From Methylomonas sp. MK1 (GTDB lineage Bacteria > Pseudomonadota > Gammaproteobacteria > Methylococcales > Methylomonadaceae): a DNA stretch of 64,000 nucleotides. Shown here piece after piece: positions 43,495 to 52,339 of the stretch. Under the pieces are notes generated by a model. It was not told the DNA's origin. It searched no databases and saw only the letters and a list, made by a program, of their open reading frames with translations. The position numbers were made by a program, and so were the translations under genes. Every line of letters begins with the position of its first letter. The first letter of the stretch is position 1. The stretch covers positions 1,922,001-1,986,000 of the forward strand of contig NZ_AQOV01000001.1 in NCBI RefSeq assembly GCF_000365425.1, read 5' to 3'.

Positions 43495-44670
43495 ATGGAC
43501 ATCAAAAACCCCATGAAATCGTTGCTCAAACTCACATCGGTTTCCTGCTTGCTGCTGGCTATGGGCATACTGACAGCTTGTTCCGATGGCGCCGACCATG
43601 CGCCTAAACCGCCAAAGCCGGCCATTCCGGTCGGTGAAGTCGTCCTGGCGCCGGACTCACCGAAAAAAGCCTACGTCAAAACCGCCAAACTAAGTCTGGC
43701 TCAACATCCTTTACTGGAACCTCTGGCCGGTAAAATCGTATACGACGAGAGTTTGACCTCGCGCATTAGTTCGCCAGTGGCCGGGCGAGTGATTAGCAAG
43801 CCAGTCGCCTTGGGTACAGCCGTTCAAGCCGGATCAACCTTGTTGGAACTGGACAGTCCCGATGTCGCCGATGCCGAAGCCGATTTTGCCAAGGCCCAAG
43901 CCGCTGCCACCTTGGCCGGGCACAGCTTGACGCGCCAGCAAGAGTTATTCGCCGGCAAAGCGATTTCCCGCAAAGAATTGGAACAAGCGCAAAGCGACTT
44001 AAGCAGCGCCCGCAGCGACCTGCAACGCGCGACAGACCGCCTAAAAAACCTGCACTTGTCGGCCCGGCAAGCCGACGGCCGCTTTGCACTGCGCGCGCCG
44101 CTTGCCGGGGTGGTGGTGGAACGCAATGTCAATCCGGGCTTGGAAGTCAGGCCGGATTTTGACAAGCCCTTGTACGTGGTCACCGATCTGCAACATCTAA
44201 CGGTGTTAATGGAGGTATTTGAAATCAATATCGGCAAAATCAAATTGGGCCAGAAGGTAGCCGTAACCGTACCCGCCTACCCCGGCGAAATATTTCCAGC
44301 GACGGTGGAATACATCGGGCAAGTACTCGATGAAACCACGCGCACCGTGCAGGTGCGCTGCAAGCTCGATAATCCGGAGGGTCGGCTGATGCCGGGGATG
44401 TACACCACCATCACGGTAGAAAGCGCAGCCGATGATTTGGCTTTCGTGATTCCACTAACCGCCGTGTTTACCGAAGGCGACGCCGATTATGTGTTTATTG
44501 CGTTAGACGACAATCGTTACCGACAACGCCGCGTCGATATAGGTTTGCGTTTGAAAGACCAGGCGGTGGTCACCCAAGGACTGGACGCCAACGAAATGCT
44601 GGTGACCGCAGGGGCGTTAATGCTGCGCGCCGAAGAAGAAGTCGAAACCGAAAGCACCCACCAACCCTAA
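43495..44670 (+). CDS. czcB: CzcB-type RND adaptor lipoprotein
   Basis: A 391-residue periplasmic adaptor with a lipoprotein signal (GILTACSD, cysteine near residue 30). It contains a lipoyl-like domain with the GRVISKPVALGTAVQAGSTLLEL strand, the coiled-coil hairpin (ADFAKAQAAATLAGHSLTRQQEL and RKELEQAQSDLSSARSDL), and beta-barrel domains. The start at 43495 is the ATG after the CzcC stop; the frame is open further upstream but inside czcC. It connects the pump to the channel. Confidence 0.88.
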   Translation: MDIKNPMKSLLKLTSVSCLLLAMGILTACSDGADHAPKPPKPAIPVGEVVLAPDSPKKAYVKTAKLSLAQHPLLEPLAGKIVYDESLTSRISSPVAGRVISKPVALGTAVQAGSTLLELDSPDVADAEADFAKAQAAATLAGHSLTRQQELFAGKAISRKELEQAQSDLSSARSDLQRATDRLKNLHLSARQADGRFALRAPLAGVVVERNVNPGLEVRPDFDKPLYVVTDLQHLTVLMEVFEINIGKIKLGQKVAVTVPAYPGEIFPATVEYIGQVLDETTRTVQVRCKLDNPEGRLMPGMYTTITVESAADDLAFVIPLTAVFTEGDADYVFIALDDNRYRQRRVDIGLRLKDQAVVTQGLDANEMLVTAGALMLRAEEEVETESTHQP

Positions 44671-44691
44671 CGCCTTACCCAGGACACTGAC

Positions 44692-47600
44692 ATGATCGAG
44701 CGTCTTATCGCGTTTTGTCTACAACAACGGCTGATGGTCATCGGCGTCACCCTGGCCATCGCCGTATCGGGCATCATCGCCTTTGAAAATCTCCCGGTGC
44801 AGGCCTTCCCCGACGTGCAAAACGTTTTTGTGCAGGTGGTTACCCAATTTCCCGGCCAGGCACCGGAAGAGGTGGAAAAGCAAATCTCCCTGCCCATTGA
44901 GCGGGAAATGAACGGCTTGCCGCATTTGCTGAATATGCGCTCGGTATCGATTTTCGGCCTGTCGGTGGTAACGCTGACCTTCGATGACACAGCCGAGGAT
45001 TATTTCTCCCGGCAACAAGTGCTGGAGCGCCTGCAATATGCCGACCTTCCCGACGATACCAAACCACAATTGGGGCCTTTATCGACGGGTGTCGGCGAAA
45101 TCTTGCGTTACGTGATCGATGCGAAAAATCTACCTCTGGTCGAGCAGCGCGCCTTGCAGGATTGGATCATCGAACCCCGGCTGCGCTCAGTGCAAGGGGT
45201 TGCCGATGTCGTCGGTTTCGGCGGCGGGGTAAAGGAATATAAAGTCGCCGCCAAACCTGACCGCTTAAAAAATTATCGCGTCGATCTCAATCAAGTGTTC
45301 GCAGCCATCGCCGCCAACAACACCAATACCGGCGGCGGCTATATCGAACACGGCGATGAGGCCTTGGTGATGCGCGGTACCGGCTTGTTGAAATCAGCTG
45401 ACGAAATAGGCGAAATCGTCGTCGCTACCAACGACGGAGTGCCGGTGCGCATCAAAGATGTGGCGGATATCAACGTCGGGCCGCAACCACGCAATGGCAT
45501 GGTCGGCATGAATCAGCGCGATGATGTCGTCGAAGGCATCGTGTTATTGATCAAGGGCCGCGATGCGGTGAATGTGCTGGATGGCGTTAAACAGAAGATC
45601 AAGGAACTCAACGACTTCGGCCTGCCGCCCGGCGTCAAAATCACTCCTTTCTATGATAGAACCGAACTGGTGGGTCACACCATTCATACCGTCGAACATA
45701 ACATGATCGAAGGCGCGATCTTGATCCTGATTATTTTGTTGGTGTTTTTACGGCGCTTTGTCGCAGCCTTGCTGGTGACCTTGATCATCCCTTTGTCTCT
45801 GTTGTTCGCATTCATCCTGGTGGATCTCGGCGGCATCTCCGCCAATCTCATTTCGCTAGGCGCCATCGACTTCGGCATCATCGTCGATGGCGCGGTAGTA
45901 CTGGTGGAAGCCGTGATGGTGCAAGTGACGCTGGATTTGCAACGTAATGCCGACATCCGGCATTTGCGGCAATCGCTACTCACCACGGCCACCGAAATGG
46001 GCCGCCCCATCCTGTTTTCCAAAGCCATTATCATCATCGCCTTTTTGCCGATTTTTACCTTCCAGCGCGTGGAGGCCAAAATCTTTTCGCCGATGGCCTA
46101 CACCCTGAGTTTTGCCTTGGTAGCCTCCATGCTGTTCAGTCTGACCTTCGTACCGGCGATGCTGACCTATCTGTTGGGTCCGAAACTGGCTGAGCAACAC
46201 AATCCGCTGGTGCACGCGATGGAAACTCGTTACCGTCAGTTGCTGGAATGGGTATTGCGCCATGCGCGGGCGGTATTTATCACCGCCATCACCGCCTTGG
46301 TGTTGAGCTTTATGTCGGTAAAACTGATCGGCACCGAATTCATGCCCAAACTCGACGAAGGTAATATTTGGCTAACCATCACCCTGCCAACGCCGGTGTC
46401 GTTGACCACAGCCAAACAACTAGAGCGGCAGGTGCGTGAAACCCTGGAGACCTTTCCAGAGGCCAAAACCATCATCACCCAATTGGGCCGACCAGAAGAC
46501 GGCACCGACCCCAAAGGCTTTAATAACCTGGAGGTGCTGATCGACCTGAACCCAAAAGATACTTGGCGTTACCCACGCAAAGACGATTTGGTGCAGGCGA
46601 TGGACAAGGCGTTGGCCATTTTTCCGGGCATACTCACCAACTTTTCGCAGGTGATTCAGGACAACGTCGAAGAAGCCATTTCCGGCGTGAAAGGCGAAAT
46701 CGCCATCAAAATCTTCGGCAGCGATTTGCAAACCTTGCAGGACAGAGCCGATCAAGTCACGCATATTCTAGCCGGCATTCAAGGCGCCACCGATGTCGCC
46801 GCCGAACAGCAAGCCGGCCTAGCGCAAGTCATCGTCGATATCGACCGGGCCAAGGTGTCGCGCTACGGTATCAATGTCGCCGACGTGGAGCGGGTGATGG
46901 AAATCGGCATGGGCGGCAAAGCGGCTTCGCAATTTCTGGAAGGCGAACGCCGTTTCGACATCACCCTGCGTTACGAAGACAGCGCCCGTAATTCGGTAGC
47001 CAATCTGGAAAATTTGACCGTACAAACGCCAAGCGGCCAGCGCATTCCACTATCCGAACTGGCTACGATCAAAATTAATCAGGGCGCGTCGCGTATCAGC
47101 CGCGAAGACAATATGCGGCGGATTGCCATCAAATGTAATCTGATCGACCGCGACCAGGGCAGCTTCGTCGCCGAAGCTCAACAAAAAGTGGCAGCGCAAG
47201 TTGATTTACCGCCCGGCTATAACATCGTCTGGAGCGGCCAATTCGAGAATCAGCAGCGGGCGATGAAACGCTTGTCTGTGATCGTACCGATCAGTCTCGG
47301 ACTCATTTTCGTGTTGCTGTTCTGGGCGTTCATGTCGATCAAAAATGCCTTATTGATCGTCATGAACGTGCCGTTCGCCATGATCGGAGGCTTGCTGATT
47401 TTATTAGCGACCGGCATCAACCTGAGCGTCTCTGCCGCGGTGGGCTTCATTGCCCTATTTGGGATTGCCGTGCAGAATGGCGTCATTCTAGTCTCACAAT
47501 TAAACAAACTGCGCCGGGATGGCCAAAAACTGCATGACGCGATAGTCAATGGCTCCGTAAGCCGCTTACGACCGGTGGTGATGACCGCCTTAATGGCCAT

Positions 47601-47760
47601 GCTGGGCTTATGTCCGGCCGCGTTATCGACCAGCGTCGGTTCGGAAACTGCCAAGCCGTTCGCCATCGTCATTATCGGTGGTTTGATCACCGCCACCATT
47701 TTGACCTTGACCCTGCTACCCGCGCTATATCGCTACTTTGCCGAACCTGACGAGCTATAG
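44692..47760 (+). CDS. czcA: CzcA-type heavy-metal RND pump
   Basis: A 1022-residue RND transporter. The diagnostic helix-4 sequence IDFGIIVDGAVVLVEAV (near residue 405) is that of the Czc/Cnr/Ncc class exporting zinc, cobalt, cadmium or nickel. A second copy of the RND fold follows. Both periplasmic loops and all expected membrane segments are present. AGGACA lies 6 bases before the ATG. Compared with the pump at 12248-15340 it is clearly a different branch (DFGIIVDGAV versus [11 protein letters not shown]), so the window carries two unrelated metal pumps. Confidence 0.93.
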   Translation: MIERLIAFCLQQRLMVIGVTLAIAVSGIIAFENLPVQAFPDVQNVFVQVVTQFPGQAPEEVEKQISLPIEREMNGLPHLLNMRSVSIFGLSVVTLTFDDTAEDYFSRQQVLERLQYADLPDDTKPQLGPLSTGVGEILRYVIDAKNLPLVEQRALQDWIIEPRLRSVQGVADVVGFGGGVKEYKVAAKPDRLKNYRVDLNQVFAAIAANNTNTGGGYIEHGDEALVMRGTGLLKSADEIGEIVVATNDGVPVRIKDVADINVGPQPRNGMVGMNQRDDVVEGIVLLIKGRDAVNVLDGVKQKIKELNDFGLPPGVKITPFYDRTELVGHTIHTVEHNMIEGAILILIILLVFLRRFVAALLVTLIIPLSLLFAFILVDLGGISANLISLGAIDFGIIVDGAVVLVEAVMVQVTLDLQRNADIRHLRQSLLTTATEMGRPILFSKAIIIIAFLPIFTFQRVEAKIFSPMAYTLSFALVASMLFSLTFVPAMLTYLLGPKLAEQHNPLVHAMETRYRQLLEWVLRHARAVFITAITALVLSFMSVKLIGTEFMPKLDEGNIWLTITLPTPVSLTTAKQLERQVRETLETFPEAKTIITQLGRPEDGTDPKGFNNLEVLIDLNPKDTWRYPRKDDLVQAMDKALAIFPGILTNFSQVIQDNVEEAISGVKGEIAIKIFGSDLQTLQDRADQVTHILAGIQGATDVAAEQQAGLAQVIVDIDRAKVSRYGINVADVERVMEIGMGGKAASQFLEGERRFDITLRYEDSARNSVANLENLTVQTPSGQRIPLSELATIKINQGASRISREDNMRRIAIKCNLIDRDQGSFVAEAQQKVAAQVDLPPGYNIVWSGQFENQQRAMKRLSVIVPISLGLIFVLLFWAFMSIKNALLIVMNVPFAMIGGLLILLATGINLSVSAAVGFIALFGIAVQNGVILVSQLNKLRRDGQKLHDAIVNGSVSRLRPVVMTALMAMLGLCPAALSTSVGSETAKPFAIVIIGGLITATILTLTLLPALYRYFAEPDEL

Positions 47761-47769
47761 AGGACCACC

Positions 47770-48096
47770 ATGAAAGAAATTCGCGCCTACGTGCAACCGC
47801 ACAAGCTCAGCCAGATCACCATGGCCTTGATGGAGATACCGGGCTTTCCTGGGATGTCGATCGTGGATTGCGAAGGCTTCGGTCGCGAGCGGACGGAGCA
47901 CAGCCAAGACTACAAGCCGTTTCTCGTGAAAAAGCGCCTGGAGATTTTCGCGCCGGACGACTTAGTGGAGATTATTTTCGAGACCATCATGCGTAGCGCC
48001 CACAGTGGGCATCATGGCGACGGCAAGGTGTACATCCTGGACGCGCTGGAAGGCGGCCGCGTCAGCAGCGGCGAGCGGGACAAGGATTTAGGCTGA
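47770..48096 (+). CDS. PII-like signalling protein of the metal-efflux operon
   Basis: A 108-residue protein of GlnB length and fold: opening strand KEIRAYVQPHKLSQITMALMEI, a GFGRE loop base, a shortened or altered T-loop (EHSQDYKPFLVKKRLEIFAP), then ETIMRSAHSGHHGDGKVYIL, which holds the nucleotide-binding B-loop. The tyrosine modified in GlnB is not in place. PII relatives are known next to heavy-metal RND operons (the group called PII-NG). It may bind a metal or nucleotide and regulate the pump. It starts 9 bases after czcA. Confidence 0.85.
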   Translation: MKEIRAYVQPHKLSQITMALMEIPGFPGMSIVDCEGFGRERTEHSQDYKPFLVKKRLEIFAPDDLVEIIFETIMRSAHSGHHGDGKVYILDALEGGRVSSGERDKDLG

Positions 48097-48101
48097 ACCC
48101 T

Positions 48102-49565
48102 ATGTGCCATCTATCTCTCCCGACATGTTCCTACGGCGCGCTGTTGGCGCTAACACTTAGTTTTGCCAACGCTGAAGCCACGGAACACCCATCTGATGGG
48201 GAAGACGCTAACTTTTCGTTTATGCAATTGCTGGCCGACCACGCTCTGCACGATACGGTCGACGAGCGCTGGAATGCTTATGGCCAAGCCACTTATATTT
48301 CCAGCTGGAAACCGGCCGTCCCGGCTCAATACACCAACCTAAATGGTACGCCGCATTCGTTGTTGCCGAATGCCGAGCGCAGTTTCACCGGCACAGTCAC
48401 GGCGTATTTCGGCTTGAAAGCCTGGCAAGGCGGTGAAATTTATCTAGCGCCGGAGATGATTTCCGAACTGCCCTTGTCGGACTTAAAAGGTCTCGGCGGC
48501 AGCATCCAAAACTTTGAATTGCAAAAATCCGGTTCGGTCAGCGCGACTTGGTATAAATCGCGTTTCTATTTAAAACAGACTTTCAATCTGGGTGGCGACA
48601 GCCATTCGGTGAGCTCCGGGCCCATGCAATTGGCCGGCAGTTTTAATAGCCAGCGCCTGGTCATTACCGGCGGCAACCTCAGTGTCCTGGATATTTTCGA
48701 TAAAAACAGCTATGCCGCCGATTTGCGCCAGCAGTTTCTAAACATGGCCTTTCTAACCAATGCCGCATACGATTTTGCCGCCGATGCCCGAGGTTACAGT
48801 GTAGGCTTGGCGGCAGAATATTATTTTGACGACTGGACCTTCCGCCTGGGCCGCTTCGCTACCCCGCAAAACCCCAATGACTTGCCGCTGGATTTTCGGC
48901 TGTTCAAATATTACGGTGATCAAATGGAAATCGAACATCGGCATAGCCTGTTTAAACAACCCGGCGCAGTCAGGGTGCTGGCCTATCGAAACCGGGAACG
49001 AATGGGACGCTGGGACGACGCCATCGCCGCCTACCAAACCAATCCGGCGCAAAACGCCGCCAATTGCTTAAGTTTCAACTATGACTCTGAGAACAGCGGC
49101 GCTCCCGATCTATGTTGGGTGCGTCGAGCCAACGTCAAAATGGGTATAGGCATTAATCTGGAACAACAGTTATTCGACGGCGTCGGGGTGTTTTTGCGCG
49201 GTATGTATAGCGACGGCAAAACCGAAGTGTATTCCTATACCTCGGCGGATCGCTCGCTATCGTTTGGCACGTTAATCGGCGGCGATAGTTGGGGCCGACA
49301 TTACGACGCACTGGGGGTGGCCTATGCCACGAGCTGGATTTCCGCGGGCCATGCCGAGTATTTACGCCTGGGCGGGGTGGACGGTTTTATCGGCGACGGC
49401 AATCTGCGTTACCGGCCAGAACAAGTAGTGGATATTTATTACAAACTGCGCTTGCTGCCGTCCGCCTGGATGACGCTTGATTACCAGCACATCGCCAACC
49501 CCGCTTACAACGCGGATCGCGGACCTGTCGATGTGTATGGTGTCAGGGCGCATTTTGAGTTTTAG
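48102..49565 (+). CDS. OprB-like outer-membrane porin
   Basis: A 487-residue protein. After a signal peptide (LTLSFANAEATE, residues about 13-28) it shows the alternating strands and family segments of carbohydrate-selective porins (GQATYISSWKPAVPAQY, GSFNSQRLVITGGNLSVLDIFDKNSYAAD, RPEQVVDIYYKL) and a C-terminal phenylalanine. The OprB family passes sugars, but related porins accompany other transport systems. It follows the PII-like gene by 5 bases, so it belongs to the Czc operon and may have another substrate here. Confidence 0.85.
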   Translation: MCHLSLPTCSYGALLALTLSFANAEATEHPSDGEDANFSFMQLLADHALHDTVDERWNAYGQATYISSWKPAVPAQYTNLNGTPHSLLPNAERSFTGTVTAYFGLKAWQGGEIYLAPEMISELPLSDLKGLGGSIQNFELQKSGSVSATWYKSRFYLKQTFNLGGDSHSVSSGPMQLAGSFNSQRLVITGGNLSVLDIFDKNSYAADLRQQFLNMAFLTNAAYDFAADARGYSVGLAAEYYFDDWTFRLGRFATPQNPNDLPLDFRLFKYYGDQMEIEHRHSLFKQPGAVRVLAYRNRERMGRWDDAIAAYQTNPAQNAANCLSFNYDSENSGAPDLCWVRRANVKMGIGINLEQQLFDGVGVFLRGMYSDGKTEVYSYTSADRSLSFGTLIGGDSWGRHYDALGVAYATSWISAGHAEYLRLGGVDGFIGDGNLRYRPEQVVDIYYKLRLLPSAWMTLDYQHIANPAYNADRGPVDVYGVRAHFEF

Positions 49566-49603
49566 TCGAGCCCGCTCACACAGTCCGCCCCGGAGAAATA
49601 GTC

Positions 49604-49981
49604 ATGCCTAAAACAAACACAACAGAGATTCATTGGTTGCCCGATGTCGAAGAACATGATTACCCGGCAGCCGGCTCTTATCTCAGCATTCTTTACAGCG
49701 ACGACAAGGTAGCCGAGATGATAGCCCGATTAAGAGGCGCTGCCGTGGTGCAATTCAAGGCCAAGGACCTCTTCAGGGCTTCACAGCTGTCATTATTGGG
49801 CGTCAGCAATTCGCACGTAGAGAAGGATATAAAGAAGATCCGGAAACAGAAAAGTCTTTCCCCTTTACTACTGGTCCGAGATTCACAAAATGGCAAAGTG
49901 ATCATTGCCGATGGCTACCACCGTTTGTGCGCCATTTACGAGTTTAATGAGGATGCATTGATCAGTTGCAAGATTATATAA
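49604..49981 (+). CDS. ParB/sulfiredoxin-fold protein
   Basis: A 125-residue protein whose C-terminal half has the ParB-nuclease-like core: LSPLLLVRDSQNGKVIIADGYHRLCAIYEF, where the DGYHR box corresponds to the GxxR motif of the fold. The N-terminal DNA-binding parts of true ParB are missing, so it is not a chromosome-partition protein. CGGAGA precedes the ATG. The function is unknown; similar short proteins occur near transporters. Confidence 0.7.
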   Translation: MPKTNTTEIHWLPDVEEHDYPAAGSYLSILYSDDKVAEMIARLRGAAVVQFKAKDLFRASQLSLLGVSNSHVEKDIKKIRKQKSLSPLLLVRDSQNGKVIIADGYHRLCAIYEFNEDALISCKII

Positions 49982-50049
49982 GCCTGATTAGCTCAATTAG
50001 TCGATAAACCAAGAGATCCGGCTACCTCAAATGTGAGGCAACAATTTTA

Positions 50050-50925
50050 ATGAAGCGCATATTGCAGATGAGCCGAGTATTTTTACTGGTCTTCTTTTTC
50101 TCCGTTTGGATTTGGTTAAGACCGATGTCGGGAAATTTTCTGAATTACCTAATCTGGAAAGCGACAACCAGCACCCAAACGGTCAGTGGCGACATTGAAA
50201 ATCAGGGCGCCCAAATTCGTTATGTCGCTTACGGTCAGGGCGAGCCCATCCTGTTACTGCATGGCGGCTTGAGTAATAAACTCAGCTGGTTTTCGCAGAT
50301 ACCGTGGCTAGTAGAATCGGGGCGACGTGTAATACTGATCGATACGCGTGGCCACGGCGAGTCGACACCCGGCCATTCTGCGCTGACATATCAGGTTTTT
50401 GCGGAAGACACCTTGTTGGTGTTGGACCGACTCGGTATTCAACGTACCAATATTGTTGGCTGGAGCGATGGCGGCATTATTGCGCTGATATTGGGTCTGG
50501 AGTCCCCGCAACGCGTGGGGAAAATCATCGCGATAAGCGCCAATTTCCACCCCTCTGGTGTAATCCAGGCATCCGACAACTCTCAAGTTGATGCAATAAG
50601 CCCACCGCAACATAAGTTACTCGATTGGCTACGAGGCTGGTGGTCTGGCGCGGGAGAAAACCACCCGGCTCTGGAAGCGGAGATTAAAGCCCTGTGGCGC
50701 GTGGCACCGCAACTCAAGCATACAGATTTGCAGGAAATTACCGCGCCGACCTTAGTCATCGCCGGCGAAAACGACATTATCGATCTCCCACACTCTGGCG
50801 AATTGGCGCAAATGTTGGCAAGAGCAAAAATAGAAATTGTCTTGGGCGCGGGCCATGCGGCACCGGTTACTCACGCACGCCAGGTTAACCAGTTAATTGC
50901 ATCATTCTTGGACTTAAACCAATGA
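50050..50925 (+). CDS. Alpha/beta hydrolase
   Basis: A 291-residue enzyme of the alpha/beta-hydrolase fold. An N-terminal hydrophobic helix (residues 8-28) probably anchors it to the membrane. The oxyanion loop is LLLHGGLSNKLSW, the nucleophile elbow is GWSDGG (Ser near residue 142), and the late histidine lies in GAGHAAPV, with an aspartate in GENDIIDLP. The substrate is unknown. It precedes acvB, mprF and the deacetylase in the same direction, suggesting envelope lipid chemistry. Confidence 0.88.
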   Translation: MKRILQMSRVFLLVFFFSVWIWLRPMSGNFLNYLIWKATTSTQTVSGDIENQGAQIRYVAYGQGEPILLLHGGLSNKLSWFSQIPWLVESGRRVILIDTRGHGESTPGHSALTYQVFAEDTLLVLDRLGIQRTNIVGWSDGGIIALILGLESPQRVGKIIAISANFHPSGVIQASDNSQVDAISPPQHKLLDWLRGWWSGAGENHPALEAEIKALWRVAPQLKHTDLQEITAPTLVIAGENDIIDLPHSGELAQMLARAKIEIVLGAGHAAPVTHARQVNQLIASFLDLNQ

Positions 50926-50962
50926 TGCACTATGCCTTAAGCGCTTTTTACTGGGTCAGACT

Positions 50963-52315
50963 ATGAAAATCAAAAGAGTACTCTTGGTGTTTCTGACTTT
51001 AGGTCTCATGTCGGCAGGTGTCTGGCTAAGTGTTCAAAAAAGTCCGCTGCCTGTAGAAAAACAGCTCACTACCGAAGGTTTCGGGGATATCAATGTCGCC
51101 GAACCCCTTTGGAACTCTCACGGTATGGGAATAGTGTTTGTCGATAGCCAAAAGTATCCCCCAAGAGCCTTGGCACAGCGACTGGCGGCAACCGGCGTAA
51201 CTGCGGCCGTCATTGATACCGCCACGATCTTTAAACGATTTCATGTTGAAAATAAGGAATGCCTGGATGGCCACTTTATCGCCACTTCCATTAGTAGTTT
51301 GATAAAACAGCTGCCTCGCCCAGCGATTAACCGACTAATAGTTGCGGGGGTTGCCGAAGCGGCATTGTTACCGTTTCTGAATGCTCAAGACCCTATCGGG
51401 AACGAAACCATCAATCTTTCTATCGGTTTTTCGGTGGTGTTACCGGCTGATATAGACTTATGCCCACCATTAAGCAGCTCGCAGAAGAATCAGCAACGCT
51501 TGCTGATTTCCGCGCCAGCCCCCAAAGGCAACTGGAGATCGGTGTGGACCGATCAACCATCTGACGAAACCGCAGTGTTTATCCGGACATTAGGCGATGT
51601 CGATACCCGAATTGCCGCTTACGACACACCGTTGGACAACTTATTGATCGAGGCAGTCAAATCAGCGATTGGTCAAAGCAGTCAGGCGTCCCCACCAATG
51701 CCGGTGGTGGAAGTGCCTGCCGCCAAAGCCAGCGATACGGTGACGCTGTTCTATTCCGGTGACGGCGGCTGGCGCGACCTCGATAGAACTGTCGCCGGCG
51801 AGATGGCGGCGCAAAATTATCCGGTAGTCGGTGTCGATGTCTTACGCTATTTCTGGGAGCGTAAAACGCCAGAACAGGCCGCCGCCGATCTGGCCAGCAC
51901 CATGGCGTACTATCGAAAAAACTGGGGCGTAAAGTCTTTTGTGCTGGCTGGATATTCGTTTGGCGCCGACATTTTGCCGCCCATATACAATCGCCTCTCC
52001 GCGCCCGATCAAAACAGCGTATCGCTGCTGGTATTGTTGGCATTGGCTGACCACGCCGATTTTGAAATCCACGTGACCGGCTGGCTCGGGCAAAGCGACG
52101 GGGAACACGCTTTGGCACCGGAACTGATAAAGCTGCCGAAACAGAAAATTTTGTGTATTTATGGCAAAGACGAAAAATCCGAGACCGCCTGTACGGCCTT
52201 GGCCAATAGCGATGCCCGCATTCTGGAACTGCCTGGTGGCCACCATTTCGACCAAGATTACCCCAAGCTGACCCGGCAAATTCTGGACGTTTACCAACAG
52301 CATGGTATCCACTGA
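50963..52315 (+). CDS. acvB: AcvB/VirJ-family lysyl-lipid hydrolase candidate
   Basis: A 450-residue exported protein with an N-terminal signal or anchor helix. The C-terminal half has the VirJ-type hydrolase domain: TLFYSGDGGWRDLDRTVAGEM, then VLAGYSFGADILPPIYNRL with the catalytic serine (GYSFGA), and a late GGHHFDQDY. AcvB in Agrobacterium removes lysine from lysyl-phosphatidylglycerol. The mprF gene, which makes and flips that lipid, follows by 24 bases, so the two probably balance each other. Confidence 0.88.
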   Translation: MKIKRVLLVFLTLGLMSAGVWLSVQKSPLPVEKQLTTEGFGDINVAEPLWNSHGMGIVFVDSQKYPPRALAQRLAATGVTAAVIDTATIFKRFHVENKECLDGHFIATSISSLIKQLPRPAINRLIVAGVAEAALLPFLNAQDPIGNETINLSIGFSVVLPADIDLCPPLSSSQKNQQRLLISAPAPKGNWRSVWTDQPSDETAVFIRTLGDVDTRIAAYDTPLDNLLIEAVKSAIGQSSQASPPMPVVEVPAAKASDTVTLFYSGDGGWRDLDRTVAGEMAAQNYPVVGVDVLRYFWERKTPEQAAADLASTMAYYRKNWGVKSFVLAGYSFGADILPPIYNRLSAPDQNSVSLLVLLALADHADFEIHVTGWLGQSDGEHALAPELIKLPKQKILCIYGKDEKSETACTALANSDARILELPGGHHFDQDYPKLTRQILDVYQQHGIH

Positions 52316-52339
52316 TTTCATCCCAACTTATATCAGCCC

